Shown one piece after another: positions 8,076 through 15,700 of a DNA stretch of 15,700 nt. Under the pieces are notes generated by a model, which was not told where the DNA came from, did not search any database, and saw only the letters and a program-made list of their open reading frames with translations. The stretch is from the NCBI GenBank assembly GCA_003024985.2, contig PXIH01S0009581.1; one strand, written 5' to 3'. Made by a program: the position numbers and the translations under genes. Numbering within the stretch: position 1 is the stretch's first letter; every line of letters starts with the position of its first letter. This DNA is from Euperipatoides rowelli (lineage: Eukaryota; Onychophora; Udeonychophora; Euonychophora; Peripatopsidae).

Positions 8076-8461
8076 AATATTTTAGAAAATATCTTTGACA
8101 CAAAAATTTCAGCAAACCAATTAAATCATATTGAACCTGATAAGCACATAGCAAAACTATTAGAAAATTTTGCAAATGTTTTTTTTTTTAAAAGAATTAG
8201 GCTGCATTAAAGATTTCAAAGTCCACATTATAGCATTAAAGAGGGCTCCATCCCCAAATTCTTCAGACATAGGCAAGTACCTTTTGCTTTACTTCCCCGC
8301 ATTGAGGAAGAATTAGAAAAGTTAATTAAACAAGACATTTTGGAGCCAACAAAATTCTCAGAATGGGCAGCTCCCATCTTACCCATCCAAAAAAAAGACA
8401 AAACTCTCAGAATTTGCGCAGACTATAGGTCGGACTGAACCCTTGTCTAGAAGTGGATAAC
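8076..8461 (+). pseudogene. pol: Reverse transcriptase N-terminal part (remnant, truncated)
   Basis: After a linker (KHIAKLLENFANVF, about 8142-8183) come the RT fingers. HRQVPFALLPRIEEELEKL (8269-8325) is followed by QDILEPTKFSEWAAPILPI (about 8331-8387), KKDKTLRICADYR (8391-8429) and, after a one-base shift, LNPCLEVDN (8435-8461). These match conserved blocks 1 and 2 of Ty3/gypsy RT. Everything beyond, including the catalytic LDL and YxDD blocks, is missing at this site. A T-run at 8180-8189 marks another frameshift. Confidence 0.8.
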
Positions 8462-8575
8462 TTATGTGCCAGCTCCTGCACGCTTATTGTTATATAGTTC
8501 ATGTTCGAATGTTATCAAAATTTTATTATTGTTGTTATTAGTCTAATTAGATTTATTTACGTACAGTATAAGTTA
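8462..8575. other. Junction between the inverted retroelement halves, possible LTR remnant
   Basis: About 115 bp, AT-rich and non-coding, lies between the end of the plus-strand RT (8461) and the integrase tail frame of the minus strand (down to 8576). If the minus-strand half is an inverted 3' part, its 3' UTR or LTR should lie here. No second LTR copy was found in the window to prove this. Confidence 0.35.
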
Positions 8576-9690
8576 TTAAACTACACTATAATAGTTTAAT
8601 CTGTTATTATGTTTATCTACACATAGACAATATTTCACTAAGGTCTCTTTTTCTGACTCTTTAACAGAGAGTTGGTCCTTTCCTATCCTTTTATGTTTCA
8701 ATGTTTTTTTCCAAGGAGTTACTGATTTGGGCCTTGTGTTTAACGAAATCCCAGCATCTGCATTTCTAATTCTCAGGTGCTTGCAATTTCTCCTAAACTT
8801 TTCCCCTCTGTGGTAATATTCCAATATGATCTTGGTTCTTTAGCTTTCCCAGTAATCTCAGCAGGAATCCAAACATTGTTTCTTCCCTGGACCAACACTT
8901 TAGTGCCTATGGCCAGTGGTTTCAGTTGCTTAGTTTTGTTATCAAAGTATTTAGATTGTTTCCTTTGTATTGTTTCAAGTTTTTTCCTTTGGTATGGTCT
9001 GATAATTTTGGTTTGAAGTTATTGGGATGTGTTGGTATAGCAGTTCTCAATTTTCTAGACATTAATGTCTGTGCTGGAGATTCGAGGTTATTATGTGGTG
9101 TGGTCACATAATTTAACATACTGTAACTAGATATGGGTTATATTTAGAACTTCCACACTTTTTAATTGACTTTTAATTGTTCCTATAGTCCTCTCTACTT
9201 GTCCATTTGATTGGGCATGATTTGGGCTACTGGTAATAATGTTGAAATTCCAATCAGGAGCGAATCTTCGAAATTCTTCGCTGTCGAATGGAGGTCCATT
9301 GTCGGACATAAGACAAGCAGGTATCCCATGATTCGCAAATATTGACTTTAGTGCTAAAATTAGCTTTTCTGCTGTATGACCATTTTCCAATATTTTTAGT
9401 TCAGCAAATTTAGAATAATAATCAACAACTAATATGTATGTTTTATCATTACACTGAAAAAGATCTACAGCTATTTTTCCCAAGAAACTCTAGGTACCAC
9501 ATGATGTTTCAATGGTTCACTTGTTTGTGTAGGTTGAAATTTCTGGCATTGGGTACAGTTTATAATATTTTCAATATCTTTGGTTATTTCAGGCAATAGA
9601 TTTGTTCCCTTGCTTTAGCTTTGCATGCAACTATACCTTGATATGTTACATGTAGTCTATCTAAAACGTTTTTCCCAAAATGTTTTGGAA
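8576..9690 (-). pseudogene. Integrase (HHCC, DD35E core and C-terminal domain), frameshifted
   Basis: The HHCC zinc domain is degraded between about 9690 and 9530: LLIPKHFG and TQCQKFQPTQ-type remnants (CQ.C near 9535-9555) are seen with stops between. The catalytic core is an intact 118-codon frame (9483-9127). Its Asp residues are at 9463-9465 (AVDLF) and 9301-9303 (MSDNGPPF), and Glu at 9193-9195 (GQVERT), giving exact D-X53-D-X35-E spacing. The chain continues in other frames through YVTTPHNNLESPAQTLMSRK (9119-9040) to WIPAEITGKAKEP (about 8850). EKFRRNCKHLRIRNADAG (about 8804-8750) then closes the C-terminal domain. All catalytic residues are kept although the reading frame is broken, so decay is moderate. 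Confidence 0.85.
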
Positions 9691-9889
9691 TTAACAGTCT
9701 AGAATTTTTATATAACAGTCCTTCATAGATGTGCAATTCATTTTTAAGGTTAAAAAAAAAAACCTACAAGTTCTTTCTTGAGTTTTCTTTTATCCTTAGG
9801 CCATTTTTCTACTGTAATTTTCTACAGTAATTACTACAGAATGTCCTATTTTATCATTGTCTATCTCTCCTTTTATTTCTTCATTGGTG

Positions 9890-10300
9890 GGTGCTCTGGA
9901 TAAGGCATCAGCCATTACTAAGATTTTTCCTGACACAAACACACGTTTATAAGTTTATCTTTGCAGTTTTAATATTAGTTTTTGAAGTCTTGGAGAAATT
10001 TTCTCTAATGGTTTATTAACAATACTCAAAAGTGGTTTATGATCTGTTTCCACTAGTATGTCTACCATAAGTATAAAAAACAAATTTATTGATTCCATAG
10101 ACAATGGCTAACCGTTCTTTTGCTATTTGCGCATATCTTTTTTGATGGGTTTAATGTAGCTGAAGCATACTCTATAGGCCTTCCATTTGAATTAAGATAG
10201 CTCCGATACCATATTGAGACGTATCTACTGACAAGACTAAGGGTAACTCTGGATTATAGGAAATCAAAACCCGTGTATTACTAGCTAGTGTTTTTAAATG
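9890..10300 (-). pseudogene. Retroelement RNase H (remnant)
   Basis: LVLSVDTSQYGIGAIL (about 10193-10240; Asp at 10223-10225) is the first catalytic block. A frameshift precedes IEYASATLNPS and RYAQIAKE. VETDHKPLLSIVNKPLEK (about 10000-10052) holds a later catalytic Asp, and MADALSRAP (9892-9918) is the conserved end. The gypsy-type RNase H would degrade the RNA strand of the cDNA hybrid. Two or three frameshifts or stops make this copy dead. Confidence 0.75.
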
Positions 10301-10645
10301 TGTAAATTCCTTATCAGTGTTATCATCCCAGTTCCATTTAACTTCTTTCTTTGTTAGTGTCTTAAGTGTTTAGTATTAATTGCCATATTGGGAATAAATT
10401 TCCTGATATAATTTACTAGACCAAGGGATTTTGTAATTCTTTTTTATTAGTGGGAGTGTCCATTTTTAGGATTGAATGATGCTCTTTGTAGAAACTTTGA
10501 TTCCTTCTCCACTAATTTTACGTCCAATAAAGGTAACTTCTTCTTTTGCTAGTTGATTCTTTTCCATTTTAACGTGTAGTCCTATTGCTCTAGCCTTTTC
10601 TAAAAACCTTTTAAGTCTCATTATGTTCATCAAAATTAATTATGA
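10300..10645 (-). pseudogene. pol: RT C-terminal part (thumb/connection), remnant
   Basis: Minus-strand translation from about 10640 gives RLKRFLEKARAIGLHVKM, NQLAKEEVTFIGRKIS and EGIKVS. These match the block following YxDD in gypsy RT (ending in the usual FLGH/FIGR). A stop at about 10470 and a frameshift follow. A second frame continues with SLGLVNYIRKFIPNM-like and VKWNWDDNTDKEF-like words (RT connection, about 10410-10310). The catalytic core is absent. Confidence 0.7.
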
Positions 10646-10690
10646 GGTTTATTTATTTCAGAAAAATTAAAAATATATACAGTACAAATG
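10646..10690. other. Boundary between the two Ty3/gypsy elements
   Basis: A short AT-rich stretch between the RT break of the first element and the integrase tail of the second. It may contain the 3' end or LTR edge of the second element. No terminal TG...CA or target duplication could be established. Confidence 0.35.
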
Positions 10691-11740
10691 TATACAAAAA
10701 GTAAAATCCTTATTAATCATTTTATATGACCCCGCCATTTTATATCGAAATCCATCAGCTAGTTTTTACTTCGATTATAAAATTTATGTAACACGAGTTC
10801 ACCTACTTTGAAACTGATCAACTTCCTATTACGATTGTGATATTTATGACATATTCTTCCAGATTCTTTATCGGTGTTGAATACTTCATTTGTACGCTTT
10901 AACCGACATACTAGATCTAATACGTACTCCTTTACATTACCACTTAATTCTGATCCAAAGTTGGTAATATTAAATACCTGAGGATTTCAAATTGATGCCC
11001 AAACACTATTTCATTCGGAGAAAGACTTATGCTATGGTTAAAACTATTGTTAAATGCAAACTGGACATAAGGGAGTTGCTCGTCCCATTTGTTATTAGCT
11101 CCTTTAGTCAGATGAGTTAATTTTCTCTTAATCTCTCTGTTTGCACATTCTACGGTCTCGTTAGTTTGAGGATGATATGGTCCAGTCGTATTATGTTAAA
11201 TATATGTATTAAATACTGCTGTAATCAATTCGGAATGGAGGTTTGTCCCTCTATCAGTGAATATTTTCTTAGGGAATCCGAACCTAGAAATTAATCCATA
11301 TTTGATCCACCTTGCTACTGTTATAGCCTTTTGGTCAGGTAAAGATATGGCTATAATGTAATGACTAAAAAGGTCAGTAATGTTTAGTATATATATGAGT
11401 TTCCCTTTTGTGACTTAATCAAGGGTCCCACCAAATCCAATGACATATATTCAAATGGCGAATTTGGTTTGAAAAATTCCTGTATAGATGCCTTAGACTT
11501 TATATCACCTGATCATTGGCAGCCGTCGCATGCTTCAATATGGTGCCTTACATCATTTCTAAATGACGACCAGAAGTATGATTAACTACTGCATGTAGTA
11601 ATAGAACCACCATGACATGCCCATTTGTTGTCATGACAAGTTATTAAAGCAGCATGTGTAAGTGTCATCAATACATAAGGGGCGTTGACTTTTATTTCAA
11701 GATTTTTCTTTAATGATACCTGTCCGAAAGCCTAGACCAG
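10690..11740 (-). pseudogene. Integrase of the dual-RNase H element, frameshifted
   Basis: HHCC zinc domain: HAALITCHDNKWACHGGSIT (about 11670-11608), a gap with a stop, then FRNDVRHHIEACDGCQ (about 11562-11517). Core: YMSLDLVGPLIKSQKG (about 11450-11405, first Asp), FTDRGTN (about 11261-11241, second Asp) and, past an in-frame stop, GPYHPQTNETVECANRE (about 11187-11137, catalytic Glu). About 34 residues separate the second Asp and the Glu. KWDEQLPYVQFAFNNSFNHS (about 11082-11025) and SPNEIVFGHQF follow, then the C-terminal FKVGELVLHKFYN (about 10820-10780). All catalytic acids remain. Confidence 0.85.
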
Positions 11741-11989
11741 TACAGAAGGATGAAGATACATAAGAATCCCTCAGTTATCTACCATACCTCATATCTAATT
11801 ATTTTTTTTTATTTTACACATTTCTGGATCCACCTCTTGATGTTCTTTTATAATTACGTAATTTAGTTTGGGAACATGTTCTAATTGTTCCATCCTTGAT
11901 GACATAATCTTACAAGGTTCTGTTTGATATTTTTGAGTCATCTAATAATATATTAATGTATTTTTCATATTTTATCATAGTATCACTTG
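11741..11989 (-). other. Linker between RNase H1-like domain and integrase
   Basis: Open only in short pieces with stops. DDSKISNRTL (about 11945-11915) and RNYKRTS-like words are seen. No domain is recognised; it is the expected spacer of a polyprotein that has decayed. Confidence 0.4.
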
Positions 11990-12430
11990 CTCCTTTTTTG
12001 TGAGTGTTGGCACGTTCATTACCTTCTACCCCCTTATGAGCATGTACTGTACGTGTACCCATTCTACCCTTATGTTTGATAGAAGCACATATAGAAGGCG
12101 AAACTATGCCGAATTTGTAATTTGTTACCCTCTACTGTTCACCCAATCCTGGCAATTCCATATTCCCAGATATTATGTTACACAGTTTATTACATATCGC
12201 TATCGGTGTATATTCTTAACATCCGAACCCCCCTAACAATAGCTGTTGTTATGAACATACATGCAGCTAGTATCTCCGCCCGATTAATTATTTGAGTGAT
12301 ATCCAGTAACCGCGCAATATATTAAATGGGCTACCTTCACTCCAGAAAACACCAATCCCTGAAACTGCATTAGCTCGGCCATTAGCTAAACAACACCCAT
12401 CGGTAAACACAATATCACAACTAACAATAT
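11990..12430 (-). pseudogene. RNase H1-like second RNase H domain
   Basis: Between the gypsy RNase H and integrase, on the same strand, lies DIVFTDGCCLANGRANAV (from about 12416; first Asp 12399-12401), SGIGVFWSEGSPFNI and QIINRAEILAACMFITTAI (Glu 12274-12276). RMLRIYTDSDM (Asp 12202-12204) and AHKGVEGNERAN (about 12041-12006) complete it. The order and spacing match cellular RNase H1: TDGCC..NGR, GIGV, NRAE, TDS, and the last H..GNE.AD block. The last Asp codon reads Asn. The hybrid-binding N-terminal domain of RNase H1 is not seen. Four frameshifts or stops interrupt the domain. It is probably a captured domain of the polyprotein rather than a separate host gene, because it sits exactly between RNase H and integrase. 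Confidence 0.8.
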
Positions 12431-12439
12431 TTCTTACAA

Positions 12440-12833
12440 GTTTAGGTTCATCATTACATTTCGAATCCAACAATATGTGGGACCAGGACACTTCCTTCAT
12501 GTCCATGTTTACGATAAAAGCATATTTCATAATTTTAGTACTCCAAGAACAGTCTGGAATTAACATCCTTAAGCAATATTAAGTATTCTAACACTTTATA
12601 ATCTGACTCGATGAATATCGGGTAACTGTAAACCATTGACCTAAAGTTATCCAACACCGCCACAATAGACAGCAGACCTTTCGATCCTATTATAGTTTTT
12701 CCCTGATCCTTTTAATTTCCTATTATAAAATGCTACTGTGCTGTAAATTTTCATGTTATGCTCAAGCACGCTTGCAATTGAGTCATCGTATGCCTCTGCA
12801 CTCAAGTAAATCGAGTATTCGGGGAGATTTTGA
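12440..12833 (-). pseudogene. Gypsy-type RNase H (first RNase H)
   Basis: Right after the RT the minus strand reads SIYLSAEAYDDSIASVLEHN (about 12815-12755), VAFYNRKLKGSGKNYNRIER (about 12733-12675), LDNFRSMVYSYPIFIESDYK and KDVNSRLFLEY (about 12572-12540). It ends with FYRKHGHE. This is the normal RNase H/tether of gypsy elements. The first catalytic position is Glu in AEAY where TDAS is usual. A frameshift lies near 12680 and a stop near 12540. The weakened first RNase H fits a role taken over by the second domain, as in retroviruses, but decay after insertion could also explain it. Confidence 0.7.
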
Positions 12834-13960
12834 CTACAAGAGAGTTACGGTACTTAAAATATTTTTTAGTTTTTCGAATGCTTCTTGAGCTTCAGTGTTC
12901 CAATTTATCTTACCCCTACCCTTAATCAATATTGATGTAATTGGTAAAGTGATTTCTGATAAATTTGGAACAAATTTAGCATAAAAGTTAACCTTGCCCA
13001 ATAGAGCGCATACTTCATTGAGGGTACGAGGCATGGGTAAATGCGATATACTAGCATTCTTATCAGGATAAGGACGTAATTTGCATTCCCCTAGAATATG
13101 ACCTAGAAATTTCACATGCTTTTTTACTAGAACACATTTATCAATTTTAACCCTAACCCCATACTGTATAAATCTTTCTAATATGTGTTCGATAATCACC
13201 AAATGGTTATCTACATATTTTGACATAATTAGGATGTCGTCTTGAAAAACCTCCATTCCTTTACCCAAAATGTCACCTAAAATTAACTCCATTGTTGCCT
13301 GAAAAAAAACCTTACTACTAGTAGCTCCCATTGAAAGCCTGTAAAAATAATATTTTCCCCATGGGACTCTAAATGCGAAGTATTTCCTCGAGTTCAGGAT
13401 TAAGAGTGATTTGATAAAAACCCGATTCCAAGTCTAAAACACTAAAAATCTTGTATCCCTCCAAAAGTGCAAGTGTCAATATTGACCAGTGGATAATCAA
13501 TATGCTTGGTTACTTTATTTATGCCCGTGGCATCCAGCACTAACCTAACATCCCGATTTAGCTTTTCCCTAGTGAACAAAGGTCTATTCTATGAACTATC
13601 CGAGGGTTCAGTTATGCCCACCTTAAGATAATCATCCAACCTTTGCTTAATTTTATCTTACAATTTAATAGGAAATTCGTATTGACATCTATTAATCGGT
13701 CTTTGGTCATTTAATTCCACTCTATGAATGAATCCCACTATGTTTCCTAAGTCTAAAATATCAATCGCGAAAGCCTGCTGGTTTTCCTCAAAAATATTAG
13801 TCAACCATTTCCATGTATATCGCGATAACCTTACTTTCGATAATTACCTTTTTGATATCCATTTCAGAACATAGATCTTCAGAACCAGGTGTTATACACT
13901 CATATTCTCAACGAGATATCAGTCTAGCAACTAATATATTTCTCAAACCCACTATACTAG
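12834..13960 (-). pseudogene. pol: Reverse transcriptase with FQDD catalytic box
   Basis: Fingers: HRVELNDQRPINR (about 13722-13684), then LDDYLKVGITEPSDSS. Block 2 is RDVRLVLDATGINKV (about 13565-13520). Block 3 is SVLDLESGFYQITL (about 13441-13400), with its catalytic Asp at 13432-13434. PWGKYYFYRLSMGATSSKVFF (13365-13300) replaces the common RLPFGL-AP-FQ block. The catalytic pair in VFQDDILI (Asp codons 13236-13241) is intact, with FQDD instead of YxDD. CVLVKKHVKFLGHILGE follows, and the connection ends at 12834. The last 165 codons (13331-12834) are open; upstream there are several stops and shifts. The region from 13960 to about 13760 is a poorly conserved linker. Confidence 0.85.
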
Positions 13961-14019
13961 CTACTATGCTAATGTTCTCCATTATTTTTTCAGAAAATCT
14001 AAAAAATTTATTAGTCATC

Positions 14020-14345
14020 TAGAACTAGTCCATTAGGTACTAAGAGATCGCTACCCAAAATGATGTTATGTTCTAAGATTACATCCTTATTCATTATATA
14101 AAAAAATGCCATCTAATGGATTTATCTATGTTAAACTGAAAATGTAGGTTGTTACCTTTATTTATAGTAAAGCTTCCCAAACCCACCCCCTTGAATTCGA
14201 TGGGGTCAGCAGTAGTAGTAGTATATCTATCCAAATTTAGTTTTTCTATCATATCGGATGAAATTATACATAGATAGCCGCTGGGTCTATGAATGCTGTT
14301 ATTGTATTTCTTCTTATAACAATATCCATTGTTAACAGTCCACAT
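14020..14345 (-). pseudogene. Aspartic protease with altered active site
   Basis: TAFIDPAA (about 14276-14300) occupies the place of the retropepsin F-I-D-T/S-G-A. The Asp (14285-14287) is kept, but Thr-Gly has become Pro-Ala. After a one-base shift the frame continues with CIISSDMIEKLNLD, EFKGVG (flap side) and FNIDKS. EHNIILGSDLLVPNG (about 14075-14030) ends it with the ILG motif. The fold is recognisable; activity is unlikely. Confidence 0.7.
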
Positions 14346-14399
14346 GTTTGCATTGACCTAAATTTTGATGTACTATTAACCGGTCTATCTCCTAAAACA

Positions 14400-15390
14400 C
14401 CCAACCCCTGCTTATTTGCAAAGGTTTATTTTCATTAATAGCACATTGTTGCTTAACGCTTACTTCACATGAATCAATGCCCTGTGATCTAAACTGACCA
14501 GGATTCTGTATCTTTTTGATAACACCACCCCCTCCTCCATGATTATTACAAAACCATGAAGTATTACCATCATCAGCAACAACGTGATCAGAAGAGCACC
14601 GGCCTGCAGTAAGGTTATCTGTGGTGGCCATAGTTTGTAATTTGATGCTCCTGAACTATACCCGTGTAAAACTGTTCTATTTGCTGATGCATGATCACCC
14701 TTTTTACTAATTTGCAATGTCATCATGTTAGACACCACGGCATCTCCCTCAACCGAATATTCACAAATGTTAGTATCCGGTTTGTGTATTTCCCGACTTA
14801 ACATTTGCATAAGGTTTTGTTTATGTTTTTTTGACCCCAATAACTTCCTTTCAATGTGAGATGCCGTAGCTAACGCCTGACTAAAAGTATGAGGATCTTC
14901 ATTAACCATATGATCATTCAACCCAACAAATACAATTTTTTTAAATATTTCATGCCGATTTCCACAGCATTATCATCTAAATCACTATTATTTACTTCTA
15001 ATCGGAGTGCTTCCATGTGATGCACATATTCCTCTGAGGATTCACCTCCCCCTTGCTTACAGGCTATAAGCCTACTTAAAGCATCAGAATCGTTATGATC
15101 ACCAAAGCGGCAGATCATGACCCCTAAATGCATCCAAACTGACAGCATTCTTTATCAATACATTCTTCCAAAAGTAATCCAAAGCACTACCCTTCAGCTT
15201 AGTCCTCATCACTACTTTGCAAATCTCAAAACTCCATCCAGCCAAATTAGATACCTCAAACAGTTCTTCAAAGAAATCATTAGCCGATGAATTATCAGAT
15301 TTTTCTCCTGAATATGTATGAATTAAATGGAGAGTTTCCAATGATGGCTTCATTAACCAAATGCCTTTGAGAGTCTACATTTGGATCCAT
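14400..15390 (-). pseudogene. gag: Gag of the dual-RNase H element, frameshifted
   Basis: The start ATG at 15390 (MDPNVDSQRHLVNE) shifts frame after about 14 codons. The capsid region then reads SANDFFEELFEVSNLAGWS (about 15292-15230), RTKLKGSALDYFWKN (about 15205-15160) and, after another shift, DALSRLIACKQGGGESSEEYV (about 15088-15025) and MEALRLEVNNSDLDDN. This resembles the capsid of metazoan gypsy elements, including the conserved Q-G region. Near 14640-14500 the RCSSDHVV...SWFCNN...GGGGGVIKK stretch looks like a pair of zinc knuckles in which several Cys/His positions are replaced; this is inference. Gag would build the particle. Confidence 0.65.
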
Positions 15391-15556
15391 GATGATCTGG
15401 ACAAAACAATTAGAGGGATACCAAACAAACAAAAAAAATGTTTTTATTATTTATACTTTTAGCGAATAGTGAAAATATGACAGCAAGAAAATGTATACTA
15501 TCCTGCCAACTGTGCCACATTTAATATGATGTTGACATTATGATACAACCAAGAAT
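15391..15556. other. Leader region upstream of gag, possible LTR edge
   Basis: Non-coding, AT-rich. On the minus strand TGGCACAGTTGGCAGGATAG (15516-15497) has the TGG start of a tRNA primer-binding site, but I cannot match it to a tRNA and no LTR copy is seen downstream of integrase. It is kept only as the 5' leader of the element. Confidence 0.3.
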
Positions 15557-15700
15557 CAGTGTTGTAGTCCTCGAGGCCAGGTCTTGGTCTCGAGAGCTCT
15601 CGAGCCCAATAGAACTTGGCCTTGGTCTTGTATCTAAAGCTGTAGTCCTTTATCTTGGCCTTGAAATTTTATTATAACATGGACTCGGTCTTGGCCTTGC
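15557..15700 (+). repeat. CTTGG/CTCGAG-rich dispersed repeat, possible DNA transposon end
   Basis: Begins CAGTGTTGTAGTCCTCGAGG and continues with repeated GGTCTTGG and GGCCTTGG words to the window edge, with an abrupt rise in GC. It contains the perfect 16 bp palindrome CTCGAGAGCTCTCGAG (15589-15604). The CAGTGTTG start resembles hAT-type terminal repeats, and GTAGTCCTCGAG-type repeats are widespread in animal genomes; this is recollection, not a search. The other end lies outside. Confidence 0.45.

Larger units (their letters stand above)
7474..8461 (+). mobile_element. Ty3/gypsy retrotransposon, 5' half (plus strand), decayed
   Basis: Contains in order the C-terminal part of Gag with zinc knuckles, an aspartic protease and the N-terminal part of RT, all on the plus strand, broken by frameshifts and A-run slippage. 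The 5' LTR, leader and most of Gag are missing. The RT stops abruptly after LNPCLEVDN, and integrase from the opposite strand follows within ~115 bp. The missing 3' half has the same flavour (K02A2.6/Mag-like gypsy elements) as the minus-strand piece at 8576-10645, suggesting one rearranged element. Confidence 0.75.
8576..10645 (-). mobile_element. Ty3/gypsy retrotransposon, 3' half (minus strand), decayed
   Basis: Reading leftwards from 10645: end of RT, RNase H, integrase zinc finger, integrase core and integrase C-terminus, in standard Ty3/gypsy order and with frameshifts. It starts just after the position of the RT YxDD box, so it lacks what precedes it. It is complementary in content to the plus-strand half ending at 8461, with only about 100 codons of central RT missing between them. 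Confidence 0.8.
10690..15390 (-). mobile_element. Nearly full-length Ty3/gypsy retrotransposon with two RNase H domains, decayed
   Basis: The minus strand carries, in order, gag (15390-14400), protease (about 14345-14030), RT (about 13960-12834), gypsy RNase H (12833-12440), an RNase H1-like domain (about 12430-11990) and integrase (about 11740-10690). This is the usual Ty3/gypsy order with one extra domain. It differs in sequence from the first element (Gag, RT box FQDD, integrase), so it is another lineage. Flanking LTRs were not recognised within the window. Many frameshifts and stops make it inactive. Confidence 0.85.

Noticed and set aside
8777-9111. Plus-strand frames of 79 and 61 codons with hydrophobic translations
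   Set aside because: They are antisense to the integrase C-terminal region, which is clearly recognisable on the minus strand.
12000-12236. Plus-strand frame of 78 codons
   Set aside because: Antisense to the RNase H1-like domain and without any domain of its own.
13813-14022. Plus-strand hydrophobic frame of 69 codons
   Set aside because: Antisense to the protease-RT linker of the minus-strand element; no start context or family.
1-15700. CRISPR array, tRNA or rRNA genes
   Set aside because: No regularly spaced identical repeats, and no cloverleaf or rRNA-like sequence was seen; the content is that of an animal nuclear genome.

Overview
The window is AT-rich, repeat-laden nuclear DNA of a eukaryote, very probably an invertebrate animal. 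The only intact gene encodes an EI24-type multipass membrane protein, and the rest is non-coding DNA and decayed mobile elements. Homopolymer A/T runs and the short motif TAGCCTA/TAGGCCTA are scattered throughout. Nothing fixes the species, and there are no bacterial-style operons.

Layout. 1-926 is the upstream region of the EI24 gene, with a small CpG-containing cluster at 541-607 and two sets of direct repeats at 20-21 bp pitch. 927-1886 is the 319-codon EI24 homologue in one uninterrupted frame, followed by a poly(A) signal at 2134. About 2160-7140 is gene-poor. It holds a ~630 bp inverted-repeat (MITE/foldback-like) element at 3509-4141, three copies of a TATATAGCCTACTGTATATA-type motif, a perfect hairpin at 5181, and one unassigned open stretch at 5819-6094 that may be a decayed exon or pseudogene. 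7149-7330 is a five-unit minisatellite of T-rich / CAGAAT / A-rich units.

7474-10645 is a broken Ty3/gypsy retrotransposon in two oppositely oriented halves. Gag zinc knuckles, protease and the start of reverse transcriptase (RT) read on the plus strand up to 8461. The end of RT, RNase H and integrase read on the minus strand from 10645 down to 8576. The halves complement each other and may be one element with an inverted 3' half.

About 10690-15390 (minus strand) is a second, nearly full-length but frameshifted Ty3/gypsy element of a different lineage, in the order gag - protease - RT - RNase H - second RNase H - integrase. The second RNase H carries the eukaryotic RNase H1 signature and looks like a captured cellular domain. 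This dual RNase H layout is the most interesting object in the window.

The right edge, from 15557, begins a CTTGG/CTCGAG-rich repeat that may be the end of a DNA transposon. The retroelement genes carry many frameshifts and stops, so none is expected to be active. EI24 appears to be the only functional protein gene.
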